Shown: positions 7,542-17,359 of the stretch, one piece after another
Position numbering within the stretch: position 1 is the first letter of the stretch
Layout of the letters: every line of letters starts with the position of its first letter
From: a virus
Strand: one strand, 5' to 3'
Virus record (IMG/VR): IMGVR_UViG_3300017917_003822
Span: 1-64,000 of that record
DNA: 64,000 nt
Translations under genes and position numbers: made by a program
The notes under the pieces: generated by a model
Told to the model about the DNA's origin: nothing
Seen by the model: only the letters and a program-made list of their open reading frames with translations
Databases searched by the model: none

Positions 7542-8734
7542 GTGCAAGTTCTAGATTTATCTATGATGATATAAAAAAATCTGAAGGTGTTTATGTTGAA
7601 TTAAACGTGACCCCTCAGATTTATATGTCTTTTGACTATACTCCAAAAATAACAATCACCGGTAGACCGATCGGGGATAATCCGACTAAATATACAACCA
7701 TCATAAAGGATGGATCTGATGTCATCTATAATACCGAGATCCATGCTGGCATGTTTTCGAGCTCCTTCAGGAGAGGGGTTTTTGATTGCAGAATGGAGGT
7801 TTATGCTGATAATTTATTGATTAAGGAGTTTTCTTTATATGATTATCTTAGAAGCGGTAAAGTCTGTGTTTCTATTGATAGTGCTTCTTTGGGTGATACC
7901 ATAGCTTGGATTCCTTATATAGAGGAATTCAGAAAGGTTTATCAAGTTGAGAATCTGATCGTTACAACATTTTATAATGATCTTTTTGAAACCCAATACG
8001 ATCAAATTAAATTCATGCATCCCGGCTATCGTGAGTCAGGAATGGATGTTATCATCGGTATAGGTTGGTATCATGAGGATGATAGAAATATGCATAAAAT
8101 AGATCCGAGAACAATACCACTTCAGAAAGTTAGCAGCGATATTTTAGGATTGGATTACCTGGGAGAAATTAGACCTCAAATAAATAGGGATATAAAATCT
8201 AGACCCACTTCAAAAAAATATGTCTGTATTGCAACCGAATCCACTGCAGGTGCAAAGTACTGGCATTATCCCGGTGGATGGCAAAGACTTGTTAATCTTC
8301 TTAAGATGGTGGGATACGATGTCGTAGTTATACAGAAAGAAAAAAATACACTTTCTAGAGTTATCGACAAGAGCGGTGATATACCATTTTCGGATAGAAT
8401 CAGCGACCTTTTGCAATGTGAATTTTTCATCGGTCTAAGTTCCGGTTTATCTTGGCTTTCTTGGGGTCTTGGAATTCCCACGGTGGTCATTTCAGGATTT
8501 ACCGAACCGTATTTAGAATTCTCAGACAGATGTCTGAGAATAATAAACAGAAATGTTTGCCATGGATGCTTTACGAACCCGAAAAATAAATTTGATAGAG
8601 GTGATTGGTGGTGGTGTCCGGAGCACAAGGGAACTGAAAGATCCTTTGAATGTACACGCACTATAAAACCTGAGGATGTTTTTATCTCAATATTGGACTG
8701 GGTAGAATCTGATTATTCCTCAAGATGTAACTAA
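7532..8734 (+). CDS. Protein O-heptosyltransferase, TibC/BAHT-like
   Basis: This 400-residue protein matches the bacterial autotransporter heptosyltransferase family (TibC, Aah), which moves heptose from ADP-heptose to Ser residues of beta-helical autotransporters. An N-terminal beta-rich domain of about 100 residues is followed by a GT-B core. The first half has SIDSASLGDTIAWIPYIEEF. The second half has ATESTAGAKYWHYPGGWQ and FIGLSSGLSWLSWGLGIP. Near the C-terminus are C343-x2-C346, then GDWWWC (C362) and FEC (C374). These fit the four-cysteine iron-binding motif of TibC-type enzymes, with the typical CPEHKGTERSFEC segment. Acceptors in this phage could be the Ser/Thr-rich fibre. It overlaps the GT4-like gene by 10 nt. 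Confidence 0.85.
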   Translation: MEIGASSRFIYDDIKKSEGVYVELNVTPQIYMSFDYTPKITITGRPIGDNPTKYTTIIKDGSDVIYNTEIHAGMFSSSFRRGVFDCRMEVYADNLLIKEFSLYDYLRSGKVCVSIDSASLGDTIAWIPYIEEFRKVYQVENLIVTTFYNDLFETQYDQIKFMHPGYRESGMDVIIGIGWYHEDDRNMHKIDPRTIPLQKVSSDILGLDYLGEIRPQINRDIKSRPTSKKYVCIATESTAGAKYWHYPGGWQRLVNLLKMVGYDVVVIQKEKNTLSRVIDKSGDIPFSDRISDLLQCEFFIGLSSGLSWLSWGLGIPTVVISGFTEPYLEFSDRCLRIINRNVCHGCFTNPKNKFDRGDWWWCPEHKGTERSFECTRTIKPEDVFISILDWVESDYSSRCN

Positions 8735-8747
8735 CCTTTTTAATAGC

Positions 8748-8757
8748 GGATATATAA
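8748..8757 (+). promoter_or_regulatory. Putative late promoter box GGATATATAA
   Basis: This box lies 27 nt upstream of the ATG at 8776, in the gap after the glycosylation cassette. It is identical to the boxes at 24587 and 26808. No -35-like element is apparent, as in T4 late promoters. Confidence 0.65.
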
Positions 8758-8775
8758 TCAAAGTATCTAGCTATA

Positions 8776-11265
8776 ATGAATTTTTACCCAGAAGATAAAT
8801 TTCCTAAGAAAGGAACATCAGTTAAAAACGGGAACGGCGAACAGTATGATTTGTCGGATCCTAGATATAACTATCATGACGGTCTACAGAACACATCCAA
8901 GATAAAGGAATCGTCTACCGATAATATCTACTCCACTCCGGGTGCTGCTGAAGCAAGATCCCAACAAATAGGTTGTGGTGGATATCACGAGGTTGTTATT
9001 GACGGGAACACTTATTATAAACCTTGTTCGTCACCTTCTTATTACGAAACTAGAATGGAGCAACTGGAAAGTGCTCTTAATTTTACGTATATTGGTAGCT
9101 ATAGGGTACTAAGTTGGGATAAGCCATTTGAATATGTTACTAAGTTTAAAGGGTGGATAATAGATGCCCTAAATAGCAATAACACAGGGTCCAGACTGGA
9201 TGCCAACGACATAGCCATAGATTTCAGATATAGCATAGATGGAAAAACTTGGTCTCTTTGGACAAATGTTGGTACTGCTCTTGGTGGTCTTACCAATGAA
9301 TTCTCTGATATTTTTGAAATTGATCTTGATCCCTCCAACAAATTCTATCCCGAATTTAGATTTACATCGGTCCTGATCAATGATGACGGTACAATAATTT
9401 ATAACACCAATGAACCCATAGATCCTTCAATAGTCATAGTAAGCTTTGAACTTGATTTAGATTATGCGCCAGCACCTGAGGTTGTTATTTATAAACCAGC
9501 CCCGATATGTTCTAATGAGATATCAAATAGACCCGTAGTTTTCTCTGATTGTAAATTTACATTTAATCCCTATGCTGTAAATAGAGCTTTGAATTTATAT
9601 CAGGATCTAAGTTTGATGGTTAATAATATCTTCGGATTAGAAGCAAATTATTACTCAGTTCAACCACAAGCTAGAGGAAAGGATGTTATATTAAGAGAAT
9701 ATACGATTTTTAATGTAGTTGATGAGAAATGTGTAAAAGTTCTTGTCCCACAAAATCAGTTTCCTGACAATAAGATCAACTTCGATCCTTTTGGACTTCA
9801 ATTCGAGGAACCTTTTGAAATTCAGATTGATAAGAAGTATTTCGAGGGTATTTTTGGTAAAGGTTCTCAACCAAGAAAAAGAGACATTTTATACTTCCCG
9901 CTAACAAATAGAATCTATGAAATAAATTCAACTTATTTATTTAGAGATTTTATGAACGCTCCGGTTTATTTTAAAATCGAGCTTAAAAAATACAGTCCAA
10001 AAAGTAACACGTATTTTCAAGATCCAGCTTATAAAGAGGAGCTTGATGGCATTACTCTGACGACCGAGAGTCTATTTGGTGAGGAGACAAAAGCGGAAGA
10101 ACTTAAAGTTTCCAAACCTCAGCAATATGCAACTACAATAACCCAGATGTCTCAGGATCCTATTAGATCCTATGTTTATAAGGACCTTGCCATAATAGGT
10201 TATGATTTAAATAACAATTGGACTATAGTTCTGAATAATTATTATGACCTATCGGATGCTTTTGCTGACAATTCTGAATTTGGTTACGATCCGAGGAGGT
10301 ATAGAAATGCTATTAGATATAAAGTTTTACCTGAACTTGGTTCTAAGGGTGAATTAGCCTACACCTGCTGGTTTAGTTTGAGAGATTATTATGATAATCA
10401 GCAGATGTTAAAAAGACCATATCCCATATTGAATCTTACTCTAGAATCGTTTGATTCGGAACATCTTCACTTTAATAGTTATCCGAAAAGACATAGATTG
10501 TCACAGTGGGAATCTTATGCTTCAAATCCTGAAGGATATGTCTCTATACAGGGTGACAAGTTGCATTCTGGTGGGTATGAAGTTTTAGGTGTTATTGACG
10601 AGTATAGATTCATAGTTAAAAATAACTCAATGAATTTTGCTGAAGGTACGATCATCTGGAAAATGCAGAAGGCTCAAAGTAGAAATCTGATAAGTGGTCT
10701 GTATGAATCCGAAGATGGAGACATTAAGGGAATTAGAATAGATCTGATACACTCGGGGGTTACTGATGAATCTACAAATCCATTTCTTGGACAGGGAAGT
10801 TTAGTTATTAGACTCAATGATAAAATCATAAACTCACCGATTCAATTTACACCAGAGTATGGAAGCTGGTATGGTGTAGTAATAAACGTTTCAAATGTAT
10901 ATAAGCAAATAGCAGCCAATATTTGGGAGATGTCATATGATCCAACTAATCCTAACGATCAGTCGAGTAAACTTAATAAGGTTCACGAGGAAGTTAGAAT
11001 GTTTACAGATCCGATAACATTTAAAGCACCTTCTGATGTTGTTAGTGATACTGCCAGTCCTTATTATGGAACTGATAATAACTCTTATAAGATATACACT
11101 GGACCTATATACTTGAGTAATGTTAGATTATTCAAAAATATGATAGATATAGACAATCAATCAATAGTTCTGAACCAAAACATAGTGAGAGATGCACAGC
11201 TCGCTCACATTATTGACAACGCCAAGCCTCTATTAAACATGCCTAAGTTTGCAAGAAATAGATAA
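8776..11265 (+). CDS. Large virion structural protein, possibly neck region with lectin-like C-terminus
   Basis: This 829-residue protein heads the terminase-sheath-tube operon. Several beta-rich segments are visible. The middle (about residues 365-420, RDILYFPLTNRIYEI then APVYFKIELKKYSP) resembles the fold and motif order of T4 neck protein gp14; that is a judgement by eye. The C-terminal third, from GELAYTCWFSLRDYYD to TGPIYLSNVRLFKN, looks like a concanavalin A-like (LamG) jelly roll. In T4 the neck genes lie just before terminase, which agrees with this position. It could instead be a baseplate or whisker-like protein. The length far exceeds T4 gp14 (256 residues), so a fusion is likely. 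Confidence 0.55.
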   Translation: MNFYPEDKFPKKGTSVKNGNGEQYDLSDPRYNYHDGLQNTSKIKESSTDNIYSTPGAAEARSQQIGCGGYHEVVIDGNTYYKPCSSPSYYETRMEQLESALNFTYIGSYRVLSWDKPFEYVTKFKGWIIDALNSNNTGSRLDANDIAIDFRYSIDGKTWSLWTNVGTALGGLTNEFSDIFEIDLDPSNKFYPEFRFTSVLINDDGTIIYNTNEPIDPSIVIVSFELDLDYAPAPEVVIYKPAPICSNEISNRPVVFSDCKFTFNPYAVNRALNLYQDLSLMVNNIFGLEANYYSVQPQARGKDVILREYTIFNVVDEKCVKVLVPQNQFPDNKINFDPFGLQFEEPFEIQIDKKYFEGIFGKGSQPRKRDILYFPLTNRIYEINSTYLFRDFMNAPVYFKIELKKYSPKSNTYFQDPAYKEELDGITLTTESLFGEETKAEELKVSKPQQYATTITQMSQDPIRSYVYKDLAIIGYDLNNNWTIVLNNYYDLSDAFADNSEFGYDPRRYRNAIRYKVLPELGSKGELAYTCWFSLRDYYDNQQMLKRPYPILNLTLESFDSEHLHFNSYPKRHRLSQWESYASNPEGYVSIQGDKLHSGGYEVLGVIDEYRFIVKNNSMNFAEGTIIWKMQKAQSRNLISGLYESEDGDIKGIRIDLIHSGVTDESTNPFLGQGSLVIRLNDKIINSPIQFTPEYGSWYGVVINVSNVYKQIAANIWEMSYDPTNPNDQSSKLNKVHEEVRMFTDPITFKAPSDVVSDTASPYYGTDNNSYKIYTGPIYLSNVRLFKNMIDIDNQSIVLNQNIVRDAQLAHIIDNAKPLLNMPKFARNR

Positions 11266-11268
11266 AAT

Positions 11269-12051
11269 ATGCCAAGAAGAAAACCAAAACCAGAAAAAGT
11301 AGTACAGGAAAAAATCAAGGAAAGCTTAGATTCCATTATTATGGAGGAAGCTTTAGATAGTATTTTACCTAATACTGATGAATTACCGAGAATAAAAACA
11401 ACAGAAATGATGGATTTTGCGGGCGAAAAGTCTACAGCTTTATCAGAGGCTAAAGCACTATTAGATTCCATTACTAAGTTTTATGTTGATCTCGATCAAT
11501 CTGAATCACATGTCGAATTTAAGAAGAAAGCAGATACTCTAAATCTTTCTGCCATGATGTTTCAGCTAAAATCTGCTCAACATGCAATCACCAAGATACT
11601 TGAGGAAATAGATCTAGGTAATATGCACCCAAGATTATTTGAAGTTCTTGCACAGCTGCAATCCCAGATAATGCAAATGCCTAAAGATTATCAGGCTTAT
11701 TTGGAAAAAATGGAACAGAACTATAAAAAAACCAAGATGGAAATCGAGGAAAAAAGACACGCTGGTGGTATGGTTTTAGATCACGTTCAGACCCAGGATG
11801 GAACTTATATAGCATCACAATCCCAATCCGAAGGAGGATTAAGATCTAGAGGAACGAGAGGAATAATGGAGGGATTAAGAGATATAATCGGTTCTGAAAT
11901 AGTTGACGTTAAACCTGAGGTGATAGATCCTAATGCGGTTGTGAATGCTAGAGAAAAGAAAATAATAGATGCACAAAATCCAATGAGACAGGATCCAGAT
12001 ACACACGAAGATCTGGATGAGTTTGAAATTGAGGATGATATACTAGAATAA
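11269..12051 (+). CDS. Terminase small subunit (gp16-like)
   Basis: This 260-residue protein sits directly upstream of the large terminase, as gene 16 does in T4. The centre is long and helical (AMMFQLKSAQHAITKIL, FEVLAQLQSQIMQMPKDYQ, YLEKMEQNYKKTKMEIEEK), matching the oligomerising coiled-coil core of T4-type small terminases. A basic N-terminus (MPRRKPKPEKV) and an acidic C-terminus (DLDEFEIEDDILE) flank it. It should bind DNA and stimulate the packaging ATPase. It begins 3 nt after the upstream stop. Confidence 0.8.
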   Translation: MPRRKPKPEKVVQEKIKESLDSIIMEEALDSILPNTDELPRIKTTEMMDFAGEKSTALSEAKALLDSITKFYVDLDQSESHVEFKKKADTLNLSAMMFQLKSAQHAITKILEEIDLGNMHPRLFEVLAQLQSQIMQMPKDYQAYLEKMEQNYKKTKMEIEEKRHAGGMVLDHVQTQDGTYIASQSQSEGGLRSRGTRGIMEGLRDIIGSEIVDVKPEVIDPNAVVNAREKKIIDAQNPMRQDPDTHEDLDEFEIEDDILE

Positions 12052-12052
12052 C

Positions 12053-13876
12053 ATGGAGGATATATTAGAAAATGGCGTCCAACAGGAAACTAGTTATTGG
12101 ACGACTGCCAGGATAGACGAACTTTTAAGAAGAGTTGATGAAGAGGGCTTGGATTATAAAAGCGTGGAAAATCCCTTTCATGACAATAACCCAGAACTTA
12201 AGAGAGCAAACGTTCTTTGGGAGTATACAAAGGAGGAAATCCTTGAGATGAAGAAATGTGCAGAGGACGTTACTTATTTTGCTAAATATTGTAAGGTAAT
12301 GACGGACACTGGATTGGAATACATTAGGCTTCGTGATTATCAGGAGTCGGTTCTGCGGGAATATCAAGGAAGTAGATTTAACATCTTCTTGGCTCCAAGA
12401 CAGGTTGGTAAATCCATTACCTCTTCCATAATTCTTGTCTGGTATCTTCTTTTTAACCACGATAAGAACGCTATGATTCTGGCAAACGTAGGGGATACTG
12501 CGGAAGAATTGATGGATAAGATTAAGTCTATCATAAAAGGTCTTCCATTCTTCTTAAAACCTGGTATAATGGTCAATAACGTGATGTCCATGAGGTTTGA
12601 TAATGGATGTAGAGTTTTAGCAAAAACAACAACTAAAACTTCCGGTATTGGTTTTACCATACATTTTCTATATATGGACGAGTTTGCCCATATTAACCCC
12701 AACTTTATAGAGGCTTTCTTTAGATCAACATACCCAACGGTCTCCTCCTCTAAAGTTTCTCGAATCATAATCACATCCACTCCCAACGGGATGAATAAGT
12801 TCTATGAAATTTATCAGGGAGCACTGGACGGTGAAAATAGTTTTAATCCAATTAGGGTTGACTGGTGGCAAGTTCCCGGAAGAGACGAAGCTTGGAAACA
12901 GAAAGAAATAGGTAACCTTGGTAGTGAGGAATTATTCAATCAAGAATATGGAAATCAGTTTTTAAGTTCGTCCAGTCTTTTACTTGGATCTAGTGAACTT
13001 AAGAAGATAAGGAGAAATGAGGTTGAGTATACATGGAGGGAAATTGGATGCCTTCATGATAATAATATAAATTATGAAAATCTAATTTGGCATCCCAAAT
13101 TTGATCTTGATAAATGTGATTCGCCGGGTAAAAAATTCGTTCTTTCGATAGATCTTAGTGCTGGAGGGAAGGGAGATTTTACAGTTATTAATATATTTAA
13201 AGTTACACCTCTACCAAGAGCTGTTATTGAGAGGATAGATGATTATGAGGACGAGGCAGACTTCTTTGGACTTGTGCAGATCGGAGTTTTTAGAGACAAC
13301 GAGATTAAGCTCGAGGAGTTTACTAAATTAGTACAATTACTGTGTAGTGATCTTTTCACCGTCGACAGAGTTAAAATAGCCTTGGAGATGAATTTTAAAG
13401 GAGAGCTACTTTATGATAAATTAACATCTAGGGATGATTTTTATGACGAGATGTTTTTATTTACCAAACACAGCGAAAGTGCTAGAGTTCTAAAACCTGG
13501 AATAAAGTACAATGAAAAAAATAAGATGAAATACTGCGAAGTTCTAAGAAGTCTTATTAAGGAGGATCGTATATTAGTAAATGAAAAAAAATGGACTATA
13601 CCTGAGCTTTTCACTTTCGGTTTAAATTCTAGAGGTACGTATTCAAGTCAGAGCGGTCATGATGATGTTGCAATGACACTTGTCAACCTTCCTGGTTTAT
13701 TTGATGGCTATGATTTCAACCAGATGGTAGGGGACGTTTTCGATGAACTGGAGGATAACTCATACAAGGACACTATTATTAGAAAAATAGAGGGCGGACA
13801 GGTATTCGATGAAAATCACAGAGGTCCTAGCACCAAGGACGGAAGAAGCTATGGTGATTTCAGTAAATTGATGTAA
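12053..13876 (+). CDS. Terminase large subunit (gp17-like)
   Basis: This 607-residue packaging motor has both expected domains. The ATPase has Walker A APRQVGKS at 114-121, Walker B FLYMDE at 205-210 with the catalytic Glu at 210, and the coupling motif TSTPNG at 241-246. The RNase H-like nuclease begins with SIDLSAGGKGD, with a catalytic Asp near 367. A further acidic/His motif lies in SGHDDVAMTL near 540. Length is the same as T4 gp17 (610). It starts 1 nt after the small subunit stop. Confidence 0.95.
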   Translation: MEDILENGVQQETSYWTTARIDELLRRVDEEGLDYKSVENPFHDNNPELKRANVLWEYTKEEILEMKKCAEDVTYFAKYCKVMTDTGLEYIRLRDYQESVLREYQGSRFNIFLAPRQVGKSITSSIILVWYLLFNHDKNAMILANVGDTAEELMDKIKSIIKGLPFFLKPGIMVNNVMSMRFDNGCRVLAKTTTKTSGIGFTIHFLYMDEFAHINPNFIEAFFRSTYPTVSSSKVSRIIITSTPNGMNKFYEIYQGALDGENSFNPIRVDWWQVPGRDEAWKQKEIGNLGSEELFNQEYGNQFLSSSSLLLGSSELKKIRRNEVEYTWREIGCLHDNNINYENLIWHPKFDLDKCDSPGKKFVLSIDLSAGGKGDFTVINIFKVTPLPRAVIERIDDYEDEADFFGLVQIGVFRDNEIKLEEFTKLVQLLCSDLFTVDRVKIALEMNFKGELLYDKLTSRDDFYDEMFLFTKHSESARVLKPGIKYNEKNKMKYCEVLRSLIKEDRILVNEKKWTIPELFTFGLNSRGTYSSQSGHDDVAMTLVNLPGLFDGYDFNQMVGDVFDELEDNSYKDTIIRKIEGGQVFDENHRGPSTKDGRSYGDFSKLM

Positions 13877-13923
13877 TAAGTACCTTTTAACAGAGCCTCA
13901 CCAATAATTCTTGTTTCTTTTTT

Positions 13924-13932
13924 GATATATAG
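13924..13932 (+). promoter_or_regulatory. Putative late promoter box GATATATAG
   Basis: This box lies 37 nt upstream of the sheath start at 13961, in the 84-nt gap after terminase. The upstream flank is T-rich. It would drive the highly expressed sheath and tube genes. Confidence 0.65.
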
Positions 13933-13960
13933 TCTAGAAGCAAAAATATCTTGAAAAATA

Positions 13961-16900
13961 ATGGCAAATAAGGTAAAAATAGACTACTCACAGTTTAGAG
14001 CATCTGGAGTTTATACGTTAGAATTTGACGCATCACAAAATGTTATTCTAACATCTCAAACTATCAGATTGGTTGTAGGTTTCTCTAATAGGGGGCCTTT
14101 CAACACTCCGGTCTATATCCCAGACGTAACAACTCTTATATCTATTTTTGGTGACATAGACAGATCACTAGAAAATAAAGGATCTTTCTTTCAGAGATCA
14201 ATCTTAACTTGTTTAAATACTGGTCCAGTCTTTGCATTAAATCTATTAAGATTAAATGACGACGAAGAATCTGCTGATCCAGATAGAGTTACGTATCAAT
14301 CATATTCTGTTGATACAGAGGAAGCTAACGGTGTTGTAACAAACAGACTTTATTCCTCGTATTATAACAAGGAAAGATTTTGGTTCGCTGACCCGAACTA
14401 CTTCCTTGCAACATTAAGCGTTGCTGATCAGGGTAAACTTTTCAATTTAACAAACCTTGGAAAATCCCCTATGAGTATAATTGTTAGAAAGTCTACGGAT
14501 TCTTCTAGACCACTCAGAGGTTATGATATTTTCGCAATTGACTGGTATGGCGCTGATAATGTGCCAAGTTTTATGCATCCTTACGACTACATCTCTGATT
14601 ATTTCATAGATGTTATTGCTGTTTTTGGAGATTGGACTAATTATCAGGCTCTTGCAATAGATCCTAAATGGAGCACGTATTTCACGAATAACGGGTTTAT
14701 CAAGAGTAGAATAGATCAATTCTTAGCAGATCCTGACGTTTCTATAGTTACTTCCGTGACCGGATGTATAATTCCAGATTTTGTCGATCTTAATGGAGTC
14801 AATCAGTATATCCAGACTCTTATTAATAACGGAACCCCTTCAACAGGACTATTCTGTGCTATTGACGAACAAGCATTTGATGATATTTGTCAGAATCCTT
14901 CCAAGATAGATTTGGTTGGTAACCATTTAATTGACGAACTATCAGGCGATAGGGACTTAGCTACCCCGAGAATTAACTTCCTAAGTTATGACCAGGTTTT
15001 AGTAGCTGATTATTTATATTCACAAAACGTTGTTGGTGTTACTGGAGCTACTGGATTTAACAGTGCAACCGGAGCAACCGTTTACACTACTGGAGCTAAA
15101 GTTGGTACACTTTTCACATTAACTGGCTCTGCTGGTACAACAGCAGGGGTTGCTTATCAGTCTTTTGAGGCTTATAATCCTAATGCTTATGATGGAGGTT
15201 TACATTATCTTCAAACATCTGGAACTTATGGTACAACTGCTGGTTATATGCAGAATACAGCGGATGTAAATGAGCTTAAAACTTTCCTAAGTGTTACTTC
15301 TTCTGATGATCAGAAATTCATACTAGGTGTGGTTTCTGGATACACCGGAGGATTAACCGGATCTTTAATAAACCAATTTGCTGAAGCTGATATAGTTAAA
15401 CTTAAAGTAACTGGTACTAGAGAGATTGGTGGAGCGCTTAGAATTTTCTTCACCCACCCATTAGATACCTCTTTTTATAGATCTCAGGGTATAACTGTTA
15501 CTCCTACCTACAATTTAACATCTTACAATACTGGTGCTTCCGGAAGTAATCAACCTTTCTATACCGATTCTTATCAATTTGGTAACTCTGACTATCTGGA
15601 TATAACAAGTGTTTCTACACCTAATGGCGTTACTGGTCCAGGTGCTCCTCTTGGAGTTTCCAATGTTATAGTTGCTTATAATGCTTCGGATTTATATCAG
15701 GATAATAAATATTCAGAAATAAATGACGGTGATCTTGCATGGACGGATTCAACAGGAACTCAAGTTAGATACCTAGGATTCGAAGAAACTGTAGATAGAG
15801 ATCAATTCAATCTTGTTTACACTAGGGCTTTCAGTAATGTTGATAGAGATGATGCTACAATCACAAACATACCTGCTTTTGGTACAACCTATGCTTCCGA
15901 TAATATTGGTTATCCGGTAGATGCACAAAACTTTGATATAGTATCACAAGAAGGATCAATTAATCAATTTGTAGATTGTACAAGAATAGATGTTACTACA
16001 TTCACTGTTGGTCTTGATTCGAACGGTAATGTTCCTTTCTCTGTAGGTGATTTGGTAGTTTCGACTGATCTTGATATTTGCGATCCTGCAACAGGAAACA
16101 GACAAAACAGATTGGCTAAAATAACTTCTGTGTCTAGAACAACAACAGCTGGTTTATATAGAGTAGTCTCAGCTAGACCTGTACTTTACTATTCGACCGC
16201 TAATGGAGTTAGAGTTCAGAAATTCCTATCTATTGCTCAATTTACAAGATCATTCGATTTCACTTATCTTTCAGGATTTACCATGACTGATTGGCATAGA
16301 CCTAACGGAAGTGATGCTAGAATATCTGAGATTTTAGATGTTATGTACAATACAAACGTAGCTAAAACATTAGCTTCTAAGGATGTTATTTCCTTCAGAT
16401 ATATTGTAGATACGTTCTCTGGACAGATTTTACCTAATTCTAAATATCAGCTTAGTAGACTTGCTAAATTAAGACAACAAGCACTTGCTATAATAAATGC
16501 ACCTTCGATGGCTCAATTTAGAAGTAGCACTGATCCTAGATTTACTGATGCACCAACAGCATCTAATCCATATCCTAAGTTAAATACAGCTTATATAGCT
16601 GAAGGAGGTAATTTATCTCTTAATCCTTCATACACATTCAGCTTACCTACTGAAGAAGATGGATCTAAATTCTGTGGATTCTATTCACCTTATATTACGG
16701 TTAGAGAATCAAACAGAAATATAGACGTTCCTCCGGCAGCTTACGTTTCTAATAACTTTTTAAGAAAATTTGCTAACGGAGAACCTTATGCAATCATCGC
16801 TGGACAGAAAAGAGGGGTAATAAGCGGATCTAATGTAGTTGGTGTTGAATACGACTTCACCGATGAGGACAGAGGAAATTTAGAACCTTTCGGAATAAAT

Positions 16901-17314
16901 CCTATTATAAAGAGAAGAGGAGTTGGTGTGGTTATATTTGGTAACCAAACTGCTTATCAGCAAGTTAACTCAGCATTCAATCTAGTTCACGTAAGAGACC
17001 TTTTAATTAGTATAGAAAGCGACGTACAGGAGATTTTATCTAATTATCTATTTGATTTCAATGACGACTCGATCAGACTTGAAATTAAAACTCTAGTTGA
17101 TAACTATTTAGATGGTGTAAGAGCAGGAGGTGGTATTTATGCTTACCAGACTATTATGGATGCATCTAACAATACTCCAGCTATTATAGATATGAATATG
17201 GGTATAATCGACGTTATCATCGAACCTGCTAGAGGAATCCAGAAATTCATCAATAGAATCACTGTTACTAGAACAGGTGGAATCGCAGCGGGTGGATTTG
17301 TACAGTTTGTATAA
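13961..17314 (+). CDS. Tail sheath protein (gp18-like), enlarged
   Basis: This 1117-residue protein is far longer than T4 gp18 (659). The N-terminus (SGVYTLEFDASQNVILTSQT, VVGFSNRGPFNTPVYIPDV) is typical of contractile sheaths. So is the C-terminal domain (KFANGEPYAIIAGQKRG, LIAIE-like LLISIESDVQEILSNYLFDF, VRAGGGIYAYQTIMD). Between about residues 350 and 800 lies extra Gly/Thr/Ser/Tyr-rich beta sequence (for example GVTGATGFNSATGATVYTTG) that probably forms surface domains on the sheath. A late promoter lies 37 nt upstream and the tube genes follow. Confidence 0.92.
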   Translation: MANKVKIDYSQFRASGVYTLEFDASQNVILTSQTIRLVVGFSNRGPFNTPVYIPDVTTLISIFGDIDRSLENKGSFFQRSILTCLNTGPVFALNLLRLNDDEESADPDRVTYQSYSVDTEEANGVVTNRLYSSYYNKERFWFADPNYFLATLSVADQGKLFNLTNLGKSPMSIIVRKSTDSSRPLRGYDIFAIDWYGADNVPSFMHPYDYISDYFIDVIAVFGDWTNYQALAIDPKWSTYFTNNGFIKSRIDQFLADPDVSIVTSVTGCIIPDFVDLNGVNQYIQTLINNGTPSTGLFCAIDEQAFDDICQNPSKIDLVGNHLIDELSGDRDLATPRINFLSYDQVLVADYLYSQNVVGVTGATGFNSATGATVYTTGAKVGTLFTLTGSAGTTAGVAYQSFEAYNPNAYDGGLHYLQTSGTYGTTAGYMQNTADVNELKTFLSVTSSDDQKFILGVVSGYTGGLTGSLINQFAEADIVKLKVTGTREIGGALRIFFTHPLDTSFYRSQGITVTPTYNLTSYNTGASGSNQPFYTDSYQFGNSDYLDITSVSTPNGVTGPGAPLGVSNVIVAYNASDLYQDNKYSEINDGDLAWTDSTGTQVRYLGFEETVDRDQFNLVYTRAFSNVDRDDATITNIPAFGTTYASDNIGYPVDAQNFDIVSQEGSINQFVDCTRIDVTTFTVGLDSNGNVPFSVGDLVVSTDLDICDPATGNRQNRLAKITSVSRTTTAGLYRVVSARPVLYYSTANGVRVQKFLSIAQFTRSFDFTYLSGFTMTDWHRPNGSDARISEILDVMYNTNVAKTLASKDVISFRYIVDTFSGQILPNSKYQLSRLAKLRQQALAIINAPSMAQFRSSTDPRFTDAPTASNPYPKLNTAYIAEGGNLSLNPSYTFSLPTEEDGSKFCGFYSPYITVRESNRNIDVPPAAYVSNNFLRKFANGEPYAIIAGQKRGVISGSNVVGVEYDFTDEDRGNLEPFGINPIIKRRGVGVVIFGNQTAYQQVNSAFNLVHVRDLLISIESDVQEILSNYLFDFNDDSIRLEIKTLVDNYLDGVRAGGGIYAYQTIMDASNNTPAIIDMNMGIIDVIIEPARGIQKFINRITVTRTGGIAAGGFVQFV

Positions 17315-17359
17315 TTAATATTAGATGATTTCGGAGATAAAAGATAAATATAACTAACT

